Assembly (NCBI RefSeq): GCF_004799755.1
Contig: NZ_SLUB01000013.1
Span: forward strand, 27,491 to 91,490
Length of the DNA stretch: 64,000 nt
Direction of reading: 5' to 3'
Source: Bacillus timonensis
Lineage (GTDB): Bacteria; Bacillota; Bacilli; Bacillales; Bacillaceae_L
The translations under genes were made by a program, and so were the position numbers. The notes beneath the pieces are model-generated. The model was not told where the DNA came from and searched no databases. It saw nothing but the letters and a program-made list of their open reading frames with translations. Shown in pieces: positions 32,724 through 42,180 of this stretch (its first letter is position 1; each line of letters starts with the position of its first letter).

Positions 32724-33632
32724 TCATCTTTCAAAAATGTCAGTTAATGCCTTTTCTACAGTATCAAATGTAAAAGAAAACCCATTTTCCACAAGTTTTT
32801 TCGGAAGTACGTTTTGGCCTTCTAAAACTAAAATACTCATTTCACCGAGTAAAAGCTGTAAAGCAAAACCAGGTACAGGAAGCCAATGTGGTCGATGAAG
32901 AACGCTTCCGGCCGTTTGACCAAACTCTTTCATTCGGACTGGATTTGGTGCAGTGAAATTAACAGGTCCACTTACAGTCTCGTGCTGGAGAAGAAAATCA
33001 ATTCCTTTCACCACATCATCAATATGGATCCAAGATAGCCACTGTTTACCGGAGCCAATTGTGCCCCCTATAAAAAACTGATAGGGAAGAACCATCCGTG
33101 TTAAAGCACCTCCGCCAGCACCTAGCACAACCCCAAGTCGTAAGAAACAAGTCCTCACACCCAAATGGGAGGCTTCATTTGCTTTCTGCTCCCAAGCAGA
33201 TACCGTATTTGCGAGGAAGTCATTCCCAATCTGAGTAGTTTCTTCCGTAAAAGTCTCACTCTCAGAGGTTCCATAAATACCAACGGCACTCGCATTCAAT
33301 AATACCTTTGGCTTTTTTGGTAAGGAAGAGAGGATGCGAACAATTTCCTTTGTCGCAGTCACCCTACTTTCCAAGATTCTTCTTTTACGGGCTTCCGACC
33401 ATCTTCCACTATTCAAAGATTCTCCCGCCAAGTTAATAACAGCATCAACCTCCTGCAGTTCAATTTCAGGAGCGCTATTTGCCTTAAACCACTCTACAAA
33501 ATGTAGCCTGGGGTGATCACTTGTTTTGGCAGCATTTCTTGTTAATATCAACACTTCATGACTTTGTTCTAAAAGATAGTCCGTAAGCTTTTTACCGACA
33601 AAGCCTGTTCCTCCTGCAATTGCTATCTTCAT
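32724..33632 (-). CDS. yfhF: YfhF-like NAD-dependent epimerase (TIGR01777 type)
   Basis: Start at ATG 33632, after GGAAAGGA; the open frame reaches 13 codons further without a better site. The 302-residue protein has the Rossmann motif IAGGTGFVGKKL (residues 4-15), DAVINLAGESLNSGRW near residue 63 and SAVGIYGTSE near 111. The C-terminal DUF1731 domain begins NPVRMKEFG near 230. This is the TIGR01777 short-chain dehydrogenase-like family, with unknown substrate. It is divergent from recX as in B. subtilis yfhF-recX. Confidence 0.9.
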   Translation of the reverse strand: MKIAIAGGTGFVGKKLTDYLLEQSHEVLILTRNAAKTSDHPRLHFVEWFKANSAPEIELQEVDAVINLAGESLNSGRWSEARKRRILESRVTATKEIVRILSSLPKKPKVLLNASAVGIYGTSESETFTEETTQIGNDFLANTVSAWEQKANEASHLGVRTCFLRLGVVLGAGGGALTRMVLPYQFFIGGTIGSGKQWLSWIHIDDVVKGIDFLLQHETVSGPVNFTAPNPVRMKEFGQTAGSVLHRPHWLPVPGFALQLLLGEMSILVLEGQNVLPKKLVENGFSFTFDTVEKALTDIFER

Positions 33633-33731
33633 GGTTTTCTTCCTTTCCATCTTGTTTCCTACATAATTCAATAAGTTTTCCGTATATCCTTCAAAAATCT
33701 TGTGCTACTATTAGAGGGAGGTGTCATTCAA

Positions 33732-34553
33732 ATGGCGATAATAGCAAAAATCACAACTCAAAAGAAAAACACGGAACGCTTTAATATTTATCTTGATTAC
33801 GGGAATGGCAAGGGTGAAGAATATGCTTTTAGCGTTGATCAAGATATTCTAATTTCCTTTCAACTCAAAAAAGGCATGGAACTGGACGACCTTGATATTA
33901 CGGAAATCCAATTTGAGGATGAAGTAAAGAAAGCCTTTAATTTGGCGTTGAACTTTTTATCATATAGAATGCGATCAAGGAAGGAGGTCATTGATTATCT
34001 GAAGAAAAAAGAAGTAGATGATCCGATAATTCCTGATGTGATGCATAAGCTTGCAGAGTATAAATATGTGAATGATGAGGAATTTGCGAAAGCCTATGTT
34101 CAAACGCAAATCAATACGACAACAAAGGGACCTGAGGTTATCAAACAAGAGCTTTTTGAAAAAGGAATTGACCCGGACACACTAACGAAGAGCATTGAGC
34201 TTTTTACGATGGACGAGCAAATTGCAAAAGCCATTAAGCTGATTATAAAAACAATCCCTAAAAACAATAAAGCGTCAGAGCGCCAAACGAAACAAAAGCT
34301 TGAGCAAACTCTTCAAAGGAAAGGCTATTCATGGGATGTGATTCAAATCGCCATGGAAGAAGCAGAAACTGAGAAAGATACAGATGAAGAGTGGGAAGCC
34401 CTGAAGCATCAAGGGATGAAAGCCCATCGAAAATATGAAAAATTGGATGGGTGGGAATACGAACAAAAGATGAAGGCAGCCCTTTTCCGAAAAGGCTTTG
34501 ATTTAGATATGATTGACAAATTCATCGAACACATAAAGGACGGAGAGAACTGA
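33732..34553 (+). CDS. recX: regulatory protein RecX
   Basis: Start at ATG 33732 (GGGAGGTGTCATTCAA upstream). RecX modulates RecA filaments during recombination and SOS. The 273-residue protein is the long Bacillus form with repeated three-helix RecX modules: FLSYRMRSRKEVIDYLKKKEV (about residue 75), YVNDEEFAKAYVQTQINTTTKGPEVIKQEL (about 120), SERQTKQKLEQTLQRKGYSWD (about 190) and YEQKMKAALFRKGFDLDMI (about 245). It is followed immediately by yfhH, one base after the stop. Confidence 0.95.
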   Translation: MAIIAKITTQKKNTERFNIYLDYGNGKGEEYAFSVDQDILISFQLKKGMELDDLDITEIQFEDEVKKAFNLALNFLSYRMRSRKEVIDYLKKKEVDDPIIPDVMHKLAEYKYVNDEEFAKAYVQTQINTTTKGPEVIKQELFEKGIDPDTLTKSIELFTMDEQIAKAIKLIIKTIPKNNKASERQTKQKLEQTLQRKGYSWDVIQIAMEEAETEKDTDEEWEALKHQGMKAHRKYEKLDGWEYEQKMKAALFRKGFDLDMIDKFIEHIKDGEN

Positions 34554-34554
34554 C

Positions 34555-34872
34555 ATGCAAGAAAAACGATATAGTCAAATGACAGAATTTGAATTAAGAC
34601 AAGAAATTGCAAACTTAAAAGAACAAGCACGTAAAGCCGAACAGCTCGGAATTGTAAATGAGCTTGCTGTCCTTGAACGTAAAGCAGCGATGGCTAAGGC
34701 ATATATGCTAAATCCAGCGGATTTTAATAAAGGGGAAGAATATGAAATTGATGGCGACCCTGGCAGTTATTTTAAAATTCATTACCTCAACGGTGTATTT
34801 GCATGGGGGCACCGTGTCGGTCAAGAGGACAAAGAAGAGGCATTACCAATTTCATTACTTCTTAAAAACTAA
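34555..34872 (+). CDS. yfhH: YfhH-family protein
   Basis: A 105-residue protein with an N-terminal helical segment (YSQMTEFELRQEIANLKEQARKAEQLGIVNELAVLERKAAMAKAYMLNP) and a C-terminal SH3-like beta part (GEEYEIDGDPGSYFKIHYLNGVFAWGHR). This is the DUF1811/YfhH family, always next to recX in Bacillus. It is translationally linked with recX. No biochemical role is established. Confidence 0.9.
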   Translation: MQEKRYSQMTEFELRQEIANLKEQARKAEQLGIVNELAVLERKAAMAKAYMLNPADFNKGEEYEIDGDPGSYFKIHYLNGVFAWGHRVGQEDKEEALPISLLLKN

Positions 34873-34902
34873 AACCAGAGAGAAGGATCTCTCTGGTTTT
34901 CG
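34870..34902 (+). terminator. terminator of recX-yfhH
   Basis: AAAACCAGAGAGA and TCTCTCTGGTTTT flank a short loop; perfect stem right after the yfhH stop. Confidence 0.88.
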
Positions 34903-34907
34903 ATGTA

Positions 34908-35060
34908 CTAGGAGCGTTTTCTAGTCTCTCGCTCCAATATAATGAGGTTTTGGGTTAATCTTGTTTCTCCATTCACCTGTGCCCAAGCATGTTTCGGATT
35001 AGCCCATGCTTGTTGGAACGGATTGTTGTATTCATTACGTTTATATCCTTTTTTACCCAT
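34908..35060 (-). CDS. YpzG-like small protein
   Basis: A 50-residue protein beginning MGKKGYKRNEYNNPFQQAW, with ANPKHAWAQVNGETRLTQN, the YpzG pattern. GGAGGTGCGTGTA precedes ATG 35060; upstream in-frame codons are not used. It lies next to sspK on the same strand, consistent with a sporulation-time transcript. The function is unknown. Confidence 0.8.
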   Translation of the reverse strand: MGKKGYKRNEYNNPFQQAWANPKHAWAQVNGETRLTQNLIILERETRKRS

Positions 35061-35158
35061 TACACGCACCTCCATTTTTAGGCCCCACAGCAAGTGGTGA
35101 TCATAGTCTTTCATGAATGAAAAACTTTTCTTCTAAAATCTTTGAAGGTTAGGTGATT

Positions 35159-35317
35159 TTAAAAATCGTGTCGTTCACTTGAAGCTTTCATTCGCTCCTG
35201 TGGATGTGTGTTAATGGAACCATCTGCTCTTGTTGAAGCGTATTCAGCCTTTGCTCTAGGCTCACCCTGAAACTTATTACGATTCTGATTTGGGAATCCT
35301 CGTTCTTTGTTTCGCAT
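35159..35317 (-). CDS. sspK: small acid-soluble spore protein K
   Basis: A 52-residue protein that begins [20 protein letters not shown] and continues [26 protein letters not shown], the signature of minor SASP SspK, packed in the spore core. Start at ATG 35317, preceded by GGAGGTATTCGT. It is direct evidence that the organism forms endospores. It should be under late forespore (SigG) control, though I did not identify the promoter. Confidence 0.93.
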   Translation of the reverse strand: MRNKERGFPNQNRNKFQGEPRAKAEYASTRADGSINTHPQERMKASSERHDF

Positions 35318-35442
35318 ACGAATACCTCCTAAAGGGCATTTGGACATCGTGTAAAAAGGGAACCATCACCTTTAAACACGTATTACTAGTATGGAGTTCA
35401 TGCCTTCTTAACATGTAAAAAGGAAAACGTGAATTAATGGAA

Positions 35443-35474
35443 ATCCCCATAACAACCTTTGTTATGGGGAAAAT
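35443..35474 (-). terminator. terminator of yfhP
   Basis: CCCCATAACAA and TTGTTATGGGG form an 11-bp stem just after the yfhP stop. The T-run after it on the minus strand is weak (ATTTCC). Confidence 0.65.
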
Positions 35475-35477
35475 TGG

Positions 35478-36461
35478 TTAGTTTGGAAGAAGCTCAAGCT
35501 TTTTACGAAGCTTTTCTTCACTAAAAATCCAGCCAGTATAGGATGTAACAATGTTTAAATCAAGGTCTAACTGAACGATCGCAACAAATGGATAATGCCC
35601 TTTGCTTCGATAACGAAGATCAATAAAGCGAACCTCATAGTAATCATCATACTCGTCGATTTCCCAACGATAGACGGGTGAGAAGTGAAGAAAGGCTGCC
35701 AAGTTCTTGTCTTTTTTCGCCGCGTTCACAACTGGAGTATCAGGAATTGGGCGCTTTACAAATTGGTCCTGAAGGATTATTTCATTATTTTTGGAGCGTG
35801 CCACATAAAAATATTTTTCAGTCACAACCGCAATATGCCATTGATTAAAGCGATATGTTGGCGAAATGATGATTTCAGTAATATCTTCATCGATTTTAGC
35901 ACGAACCCCTGACTCGACCTTATTTCGCATTCGAAAACGGATGATATAATAGACAAACAGGATTGCATAAACCGAGAAAAAGGTAACGCCTGGATGTAAG
36001 CCAAGCTTCCAAACAATAATCCCTGCTAGATGAAGCAAGAAAATAAATGGATCAAATGTATTGATAACGCCTAGAGCCACCCATTTATGTGAAAATGGAC
36101 GTAAGGCCTGTGTTCCATATGCATTAAAAATATCGACAAACACATGGAGGATTACACCAATAAAGGTCCACATCCAGAGATGCAGAAGGTTAGTCTCTGG
36201 GAAAAAGAAATAAAGAGCGCCTGTGATTAAAAGTGGCCACAGCAGCACGGCCGGAATGGAATGTGTGATTCCACGGTGATTTTTTATATAATTTGCATTG
36301 TTACGCAATTTAAGTATGGTATCAAGGTCTGGTGCCTGTGAACCAATTAACGTTCCAAATAGAACAGCATGTGTAGTAGCGGGGTTGGCTGTTACAACTG
36401 GGTCGAGTGTGGCGATACCACCTAACGCAAGACCCATAACAATATGTGTGCCTGTGTCCAA
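35478..36461 (-). CDS. yfhP: YfhP-like membrane-bound metal-dependent hydrolase
   Basis: Start assigned to TTG 36461, eight bases after AAGGAGG, giving MDTGTHIVMGLALGG, the family start; the ATG seven codons upstream overlaps the ribosome site. The 327-residue protein has several membrane helices in residues 1-185, with the YdjM/LexA-binding hydrolase motifs HRGITHS (about residue 66) and LHVFVDIFNAYG (about 108), then a soluble C-terminal part. It is divergent from mutY as in B. subtilis. Its substrate is unknown; in B. subtilis the gene has been reported as a negative regulator of the neighbouring genes. Confidence 0.88.
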   Translation of the reverse strand: MDTGTHIVMGLALGGIATLDPVVTANPATTHAVLFGTLIGSQAPDLDTILKLRNNANYIKNHRGITHSIPAVLLWPLLITGALYFFFPETNLLHLWMWTFIGVILHVFVDIFNAYGTQALRPFSHKWVALGVINTFDPFIFLLHLAGIIVWKLGLHPGVTFFSVYAILFVYYIIRFRMRNKVESGVRAKIDEDITEIIISPTYRFNQWHIAVVTEKYFYVARSKNNEIILQDQFVKRPIPDTPVVNAAKKDKNLAAFLHFSPVYRWEIDEYDDYYEVRFIDLRYRSKGHYPFVAIVQLDLDLNIVTSYTGWIFSEEKLRKKLELLPN

Positions 36462-36654
36462 AAATGGGACCTCCTTTTCCATACGTGTCTAAGATTAATG
36501 TAACCAAAATCATTTATTTAAATAAATTATGATATCTTTATTCAGCAGTTGTGGACTTATGCTGAATATGGGTAAAAATGAAATATCTCAAGCAGTAAAC
36601 GTTAAGGCGTTTTTGATAATAATAACACCTTGTGAGAGGGAATGGTAAAAATTA

Positions 36655-37734
36655 ATGAAAATGTTAGAAAATTTTTCGATAAATGAATTCCGAAAGGATT
36701 TAATTGGATGGTTTGAAAACGAACAAAGGGATCTTCCTTGGAGACAGGATCAAGACCCGTATAAAGTGTGGGTTTCTGAAATCATGCTGCAACAAACAAG
36801 AGTCGATACTGTCATTCCATACTTTGAGAATTTCATTTCCAAGTTTCCGACAATTGAGGCACTTGCAGATGCTGACGAAGAAAAAGTTCTCAAAGCATGG
36901 GAAGGCTTGGGCTATTATTCACGGGTGAGAAACCTACATGCAGCAGTTAAAGAAGTGGCGCAAGAGTATGGTGGCAAAGTTCCTAACACAGTTGAGGAAA
37001 TTTCAAGTCTAAAAGGTGTCGGCCCGTACACAACTGGAGCTATTTTAAGTATTGCGTATGGAGTCCCTGAGCCTGCCGTCGATGGGAATGTGATGCGTGT
37101 TCTTTCGAGGATCTTATCCGTCTGGGATGACATTGCAAAACCGAAAACCCGCCAGCTGTTTGAAGACATTGTAAGAGAACTGATTTCAAAAGAAAATCCA
37201 TCTGCTTTTAATCAGGCTTTAATGGAATTAGGTGCATTAATTTGCGTTCCTGGAAACCCCGCCTGCCTATTATGCCCGGTTCGTGAACATTGCAAAGCTT
37301 TTGCGGAGGGTGTCCAAAAAGAACTCCCTGTCAAAAGTAAGAAAAAAGCACCAACCGCTGTTTCAATGGCAGCAGTTGTTTTACAGGACGAAGAGGGTCG
37401 ATTGATCATTCATAAACGTCCGGAAAAAGGACTTTTAGCAAATTTATGGGAGTTTCCAAATCACGAAACAATTTTAGACCTCCAAGCGCCTAAAGAACAG
37501 TTAGGTGAATTTTTAAAAAGGGAATATGAAGTTGATGCAAAAATTGGACAAGCCTTTACAACGATTCAACATGTGTTTTCCCATTTAATTTGGAATATCA
37601 CGGTTTTTGAAGGGAAAATAGAAGGATCCGTAGCAGAAACAAATACTTTAAAACTGGTTAGTTTAAAGGAGTTGGAGGAGTATACATTCCCTGTCTCCCA
37701 TCAAAAAATATTAAAAAGCTTTCTCAATCGATGA
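36655..37734 (+). CDS. mutY: A/G-specific adenine glycosylase MutY
   Basis: The 359-residue DNA repair enzyme removes adenine mispaired with 8-oxoguanine. Motifs: [15 protein letters not shown] (catalytic Glu near residue 39), [18 protein letters not shown] (helix-hairpin-helix, about 120), [12 protein letters not shown] with the catalytic Asp (about 143), and the 4Fe-4S ligands [17 protein letters not shown] (C-x6-C-x2-C-x5-C, about 197-213). The C-terminal NUDIX-like domain that recognises 8-oxoG starts near residue 240 ([18 protein letters not shown]). A start at the ATG two codons later is possible. A terminator hairpin overlaps the stop. Confidence 0.96.
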   Translation: MKMLENFSINEFRKDLIGWFENEQRDLPWRQDQDPYKVWVSEIMLQQTRVDTVIPYFENFISKFPTIEALADADEEKVLKAWEGLGYYSRVRNLHAAVKEVAQEYGGKVPNTVEEISSLKGVGPYTTGAILSIAYGVPEPAVDGNVMRVLSRILSVWDDIAKPKTRQLFEDIVRELISKENPSAFNQALMELGALICVPGNPACLLCPVREHCKAFAEGVQKELPVKSKKKAPTAVSMAAVVLQDEEGRLIIHKRPEKGLLANLWEFPNHETILDLQAPKEQLGEFLKREYEVDAKIGQAFTTIQHVFSHLIWNITVFEGKIEGSVAETNTLKLVSLKELEEYTFPVSHQKILKSFLNR

Positions 37735-37748
37735 GAAAGCTCTTTTTT
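37716..37748 (+). terminator. terminator of mutY
   Basis: AGCTTTCTCA and TGAGAAAGCT with an ATCG loop, followed by CTTTTTTC; it includes the end of the coding sequence. Confidence 0.88.
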
Positions 37749-37975
37749 CATTCAGTGTCGTACGACATCCTAATATCACTCGTGTAGTCATTGTTACGAT
37801 GGAAACCGCCTCTAGCCTCGATTTCTTGGATGATTTCGCGGTGAAGGGACTGCCCCTCCGCATTTAAATATGGAACAATTTGTTGAAAGGAATGGTGGAA
37901 AAAAGCTAATTCGCTTTCCTTCCATTCATTTTTTGGGATCATTGATAAATGAGTCATGTCACGACCAGAATACAT
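37748..37975 (-). CDS. yfhS: YfhS-like small protein
   Basis: A 75-residue protein starting MYSGRDMTHLSMIPKNEW at ATG 37975, with GGAGGG nine bases upstream. It is convergent with mutY, as yfhS is in B. subtilis. The assignment rests mainly on position and size. The function is unknown; yfhS has been connected with sporulation in B. subtilis. Confidence 0.7.
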   Translation of the reverse strand: MYSGRDMTHLSMIPKNEWKESELAFFHHSFQQIVPYLNAEGQSLHREIIQEIEARGGFHRNNDYTSDIRMSYDTE

Positions 37976-38158
37976 CTTCAATTACCCTCCTTTTGATGGG
38001 TGTTCAAAAAGTCTCACTAATTGAACCCTCACTGCTAATTCCTTTGTTCATAATAAGATTATCCAATTGTAGAAAAATTATCCTAAAAATCAAATATATT
38101 TTTTTAGGGATATTAATATCGCATCTGGGACAAATTAATGGTCGTGGAGGTGATAATA

Positions 38159-38335
38159 ATGGCTAAACAACCAAACAAATCTTCAGCTGGAACAAACATT
38201 GAGCAAGTAAGACAACAAAACGCTCAATCTCAAGGTGCTGGTGGTCAATTCGGTACTGAGTTTGCTAGCGAAACAAACGCTCAAGAAGTAAGACGTCAAA
38301 ACCAAAAGTCTCAGTCTAACAAAGGACAAGGCTAA
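38159..38335 (+). CDS. sspE: gamma-type small acid-soluble spore protein
   Basis: Start at ATG 38159 (GGAGGTGATAATA). The 58-residue protein has the gamma-SASP composition (Gln, Asn, Ser, Ala, Gly) and two related segments, NIEQVRQQNAQSQ and NAQEVRRQNQKSQ, separated by GQFGTEFASET, which carries the GPR protease-type site (FGTEFASET). It serves as an amino acid store broken down at germination. At 58 residues it is shorter than the 84-residue B. subtilis SspE, having one internal repeat pair rather than more. It is followed by a terminator and the 52-bp repeat array. Confidence 0.92.
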   Translation: MAKQPNKSSAGTNIEQVRQQNAQSQGAGGQFGTEFASETNAQEVRRQNQKSQSNKGQG

Positions 38336-38360
38336 CATAATCAAGATATTGATACTTAAG

Positions 38361-38401
38361 GAAAAACACTTCCAGGAATTCGGCTGGAAGTGTTTTTTTT
38401 G
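38361..38401 (+). terminator. terminator of sspE
   Basis: AAAAACACTTCCA and TGGAAGTGTTTTTTTT form a strong hairpin with a long T-run. Confidence 0.92.
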
Positions 38402-38404
38402 GGT

Positions 38405-38880
38405 GCTCTATGGAATGAATACCATTCTGGCGAGGATAATTGACTGAAATGTACTTCATAAGAGGGATGAAGACCATTCTGGCGAGGGAAATTGCCTGAA
38501 ATGGTATTCATAAGAGGGATGAAGACCAATTCGGCGAGGGAATATGCCAGAAACGGTTTTCATAAGAGGGATGAAGACCAATTCGGCGAGGGAATATGCC
38601 AGAAACGGTTTTCATAAGAGGGATGAAGACCATTCTGGCGAGGGAAATTGCCTAAAATGGTATTCATAAGCTGGATGAAGACCAATTCGGCGAGGAAAAT
38701 TGCCTAAAATGGTACTCATAAGCCGGATGAAGACCAATTCGGCGAGGGAAATTGCCTGAAATGGTCTTCATAAGAGGGATGAAAACCATTCCGGCGAGGA
38801 AGCATGCTCGAAAAGTTCTTCATAAGCGGTAAGAAGACCATTCCGCCGCGAGAACTACCTCCTCTAAAATGTCCTTCATA
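38405..38880. repeat. 52-bp tandem repeat array, about nine units
   Basis: Units beginning AGAGGGATGAAGACCA start at 38461, 38513, 38565, 38617, 38669, 38721 and 38773 (52-bp steps), with a diverged copy on each side. Each unit has complementary ends (ATGAAGACCATT and AATGGTATTCAT) and an inner GGC..GCC pair, so it can fold as a hairpin. No gene is present from 38336 to 39023 otherwise. Confidence 0.93.
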
Positions 38881-39023
38881 AACCATGAAAAAATTTTTCC
38901 TTCTGTTCTGACAAAACCTCCTATATTCCTACATACAAAGACAAAGGAAATTAAGTCTATTTAAAGAAATAATAGGTTATAACAATAATAATGATGGTTC
39001 ATAGACAATAGGAGGATAACAAG

Positions 39024-39278
39024 ATGAGCAATTTTAATGACCTTGTTGGTGAACAATTAAAAACAATGGACAAGCTACTTTTCATTCAATCCGAAATTGA
39101 GAGATGCCAGGAACTTGAGTCTCAAATTTTAGAACTTCAAAAAGAAACAGAGCTCGAAACGATACAAGAAGAGATTAAACGTATGCAGGAAGAACTTGTG
39201 CAAATTCATGACTTATTTCAAAAACAAACCGAAGAAGTCATCCAATCCTATCAGGGTAAAATGCATCAAACAGTCTAA
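39024..39278 (+). CDS. ygaB: YgaB-like coiled-coil protein
   Basis: An 84-residue, mostly helical protein rich in Glu, Gln and Leu (IERCQELESQILELQKETELETIQEEIKRMQEELVQIHDLF), predicted to form a coiled coil. It occupies the ygaB position between sspE and ygaC. AGGAGGATAACAAG precedes the ATG. The function is unknown. Confidence 0.85.
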   Translation: MSNFNDLVGEQLKTMDKLLFIQSEIERCQELESQILELQKETELETIQEEIKRMQEELVQIHDLFQKQTEEVIQSYQGKMHQTV

Positions 39279-39320
39279 ACAAAGAGGGGTCATCGAAAAT
39301 TTCCGATGGCTCTTTTGTTT
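39278..39320 (+). terminator. terminator of ygaB
   Basis: AAAGAG..ATCG and CGAT..CTCTTTTG pair around AAAATTTC, with a GTTTT tail. Confidence 0.7.
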
Positions 39321-39456
39321 TAAAATACTAGTTGAACCGTTATAATAATAGAAAAAGGTTTTTCTTTGTTTTTATACTTTCGATACGGGAGATTTCATAA
39401 ATGAAATTTGAATATGTATAAGACAAAGCTGCCCAAAGTGAAAGTAGGGAGAGAAA

Positions 39457-39987
39457 ATGGGTATTCCCATGGAAGGAGATAAAATACAAATCCATAGTTA
39501 TAAACATAATGGCCATATTCACCGTGTGTGGGAAGAAACGAGAGTGCTAAAAGGAACACAGAGCCTTGTAATTGGCGGAAATGATCGCACAACCGTGACT
39601 GAATCCGACGGTCGTACTTGGATTACACGTGAACCGGCCATATGTTATTTCCATGCGCGCCATTGGTTTAATATTATTGGAATGATACGTGAGGACGGAG
39701 TGTACTATTATTGCAACATCAGTTCTCCATTCATATCCGATGACGAAGCGTTGAAATATATTGATTATGATTTGGATATTAAGGTTTTTCCAGATATGAC
39801 ATTTATCCTGCTAGATGAGGATGAATATGAAAAACATCGTCGTGAAATGAATTATCCAGATGTAATCGATAAGATTTTAAAAAATAATGTAGACAAGCTG
39901 ATCCAATGGATTCGTGGCCGAAAAGGTCCATTCGCACCAGACTTTATAGATATTTGGTATGAGCGCTATTTAACTTATCGAAGCTAA
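39457..39987 (+). CDS. ygaC: nucleoside tri/diphosphatase, YgaC/Ntdp-like (DUF402)
   Basis: The 176-residue protein opens with [22 protein letters not shown] and has [38 protein letters not shown] near residue 55-92. The acidic cluster [14 protein letters not shown] near 100 is where DUF402 enzymes bind divalent metal. Homologues in Staphylococcus and B. subtilis (Ntdp) hydrolyse nucleoside tri- and diphosphates and are recognised drug-resistance-associated proteins. GGGAGAGAAA lies before ATG 39457. The order ygaB-ygaC-ygaD is as in B. subtilis. Confidence 0.92.
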   Translation: MGIPMEGDKIQIHSYKHNGHIHRVWEETRVLKGTQSLVIGGNDRTTVTESDGRTWITREPAICYFHARHWFNIIGMIREDGVYYYCNISSPFISDDEALKYIDYDLDIKVFPDMTFILLDEDEYEKHRREMNYPDVIDKILKNNVDKLIQWIRGRKGPFAPDFIDIWYERYLTYRS

Positions 39988-40222
39988 CTTTATTAATCAG
40001 AAGTCCCCAACCTCTGCTTAATAAAGTTAAGCCTCCGGCGGATGCCACAGATTTTCAAAGGTAACTTTTCGAGCATGGGATCTAAGACTAAGAACGCCAC
40101 TTCCTGTGGCAACGTCTTTGTGACCCACATCATGTGGGCCTAAAAAATCTGGGCGCAAATACGCATTGGCGTATTTGATTAATAAAACCTGTTGAAAATA
40201 AGCAACAGGTTTTAACATTTTT
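39986..40222. repeat. palindrome-rich intergenic element between ygaC and ygaD
   Basis: Four hairpins in a row: TAACTTTATTAA/TTAATAAAGTTA (39987-40030), GCCAC-TTCCT-GTGGC (40095-40110), CAAATACGC/GCGTATTTG (40156-40178) and AAAACCTGTTG/CAACAGGTTTT (40185-40214). Read on the minus strand, the middle part GACGTTGCCACAGGAAGTGG shares its core with 59870-59900 and 54160-54180. The last hairpin could also act as a terminator. Confidence 0.75.
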
Positions 40223-40253
40223 TAAGAACACAACTTGAAGGAAGGTCAGGGGT

Positions 40254-42005
40254 TTGGGGAGTACTAGACGTTATATGAAATTCGTGAAGCCGTACCGGTT
40301 TCAAATATTGATTACAATCATCATTGGGATTATAAAATTTTCGATTCCGATGCTAACACCATTGTTACTGAAATATGTATTGGATGATGTCATCGCAGCA
40401 GATATTACGCAGGATGAAAAACTATCAAAGCTTTTCCTCGCAATGGGAATCATGTTCTTTATTTTTCTTGTACTGCGACCACCTGTCGAATACTATCGGC
40501 AATATTATGCGCAATGGGTCGGCACTAAAATTCTATATGATATCCGTGACCAGCTGTTTGATCATATTCAAAAGCTCAGTCTACGGTATTATGCCAACAC
40601 AAGAGCGGGTGAAGTGATCTCAAGGGTTATTCATGATGTGGAGCAAACAAAGACCTTTGTTATCACAGGATTGATGAACCTGTGGTTGGATCTTTTTACC
40701 ATCTTTATCGCAATAGGTATTATGCTGACATTGGATGTTCCATTAACTATCGTGTCTATCATTTTGTTCCCACTCTATGGATTTTCCATTAAGTATTTTT
40801 ATGGTAGACTTCGTCATCTGACACGTGCTCGCTCACAAGCGCTAGCAGAGGTGCAAGGGTATCTTCATGAACGGGTTCAAGGGATTCCTGTTATCCGTAG
40901 CTTTGCAATTGAAGATCATGAACAAAAGCTTTTTGACAAGCAAAACAGTAATTTTCTACAGAAGGCATTAGACCACACAAACTGGAATGCGAAAACCTTT
41001 GCTGTTGTGAACACCATTACGGATATCGCACCACTTCTTGTGATTGGGTATGCTGGATATCAGGTCATTCAAGGAGATTTAACAGTTGGTACATTGGTTG
41101 CGTTTGTTGCGTATATAGACCGACTTTATAATCCGTTAAGACGACTCGTGAACTCATCGACAACGTTAACACAGGCACTCGCGTCAATGGACCGTGTCTT
41201 TGAGTTTATTGATGAAAAATATGATATCGTCGATGCACCAAATGCAGTTGAATGTAAAAATGTATCCGGAAATATGAAGTTTGAAAATGTTTCATTCTCC
41301 TATGGGGATGATGACGATGATCAAATTGTATTGAAGGATATCAATTTAGATATTAAAAGCGGCGAAACCGTTGCCTTGGTTGGAATGAGTGGTGGCGGAA
41401 AATCGACACTCGTTAGCTTAATTTCAAGGTTTTATGATGTGACAGATGGAAGGATTCTTTTAGATGGAACGGATATCCGCTCCTATAAGGTAAGAAGCCT
41501 CCGCGATAAAATCGGAATGGTTCATCAAGATACTTTTTTATTTAGTGAATCGGTTAAGCATAATATTCTACTTGGTAAACCAGGAGCAACTGACGAGGAG
41601 ATTATTGAAGCAGCTAAGGCGGCAAATGCCCATGAATTTATCGAAAATCTACCACAAGGCTATGATACAAAAGTAGGAGAAAGAGGCGTCAAGCTATCAG
41701 GTGGACAAAAACAAAGGATTGCGATTGCTCGTGTATTCTTAAAAAATCCGCCATTATTGATTTGGGATGAAGCCACTTCTGCATTGGACCTTGAGAGTGA
41801 ACATCTAATTCAGGAATCACTAGAGGAACTTGCTAAAAATCGAACTACCTTCATCGTGGCACACCGATTATCAACGATCACACATGCAGATAAAATTGTC
41901 CTCATTGAACACGGAGAAGTCGTCGAAATCGGGACACATTCAGAATTAATGAGCAAAAAAGGACATTATTACGACTTATTCCAGGTTCAACAATTAGATG
42001 ATTAA
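40254..42005 (+). CDS. ygaD: ABC multidrug-type exporter (YgaD-like), membrane and ATPase fused
   Basis: Start at TTG 40254 (GAAGGAAGGTCAGGGGT upstream); the next ATG lacks a ribosome site. The 583-residue half-transporter has six membrane helices (residues 15-310) and a C-terminal ATPase with Walker [10 protein letters not shown] (about 370), signature LSGGQKQR, Walker [12 protein letters not shown] and the H-loop VAHRLSTI. It should form homodimers exporting lipids, peptides or drugs, in the MsbA/YgaD class. A terminator follows at once. Confidence 0.93.
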   Translation: MGSTRRYMKFVKPYRFQILITIIIGIIKFSIPMLTPLLLKYVLDDVIAADITQDEKLSKLFLAMGIMFFIFLVLRPPVEYYRQYYAQWVGTKILYDIRDQLFDHIQKLSLRYYANTRAGEVISRVIHDVEQTKTFVITGLMNLWLDLFTIFIAIGIMLTLDVPLTIVSIILFPLYGFSIKYFYGRLRHLTRARSQALAEVQGYLHERVQGIPVIRSFAIEDHEQKLFDKQNSNFLQKALDHTNWNAKTFAVVNTITDIAPLLVIGYAGYQVIQGDLTVGTLVAFVAYIDRLYNPLRRLVNSSTTLTQALASMDRVFEFIDEKYDIVDAPNAVECKNVSGNMKFENVSFSYGDDDDDQIVLKDINLDIKSGETVALVGMSGGGKSTLVSLISRFYDVTDGRILLDGTDIRSYKVRSLRDKIGMVHQDTFLFSESVKHNILLGKPGATDEEIIEAAKAANAHEFIENLPQGYDTKVGERGVKLSGGQKQRIAIARVFLKNPPLLIWDEATSALDLESEHLIQESLEELAKNRTTFIVAHRLSTITHADKIVLIEHGEVVEIGTHSELMSKKGHYYDLFQVQQLDD

Positions 42006-42042
42006 AAGACACGGATATCCATTTCCGTGTCTTTTTTATTCG
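42004..42042 (+). terminator. terminator of ygaD
   Basis: AAAAGACACGGA and TCCGTGTCTTTTTTA-type arms around TATCCATT, with a T-run. Confidence 0.88.
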
Positions 42043-42180
42043 ACAATTTTTGTTATTTCCAGGGAAATGGTGTCGGATAATAGCGGAAAAATCCCTTCAA
42101 ATCTCGAAGCCTTTTTTTACATTGAAGTAATAATTAAGACAACTTGTTAATAAAACTTCTTGTAAAGGCAGGTGGAATGG

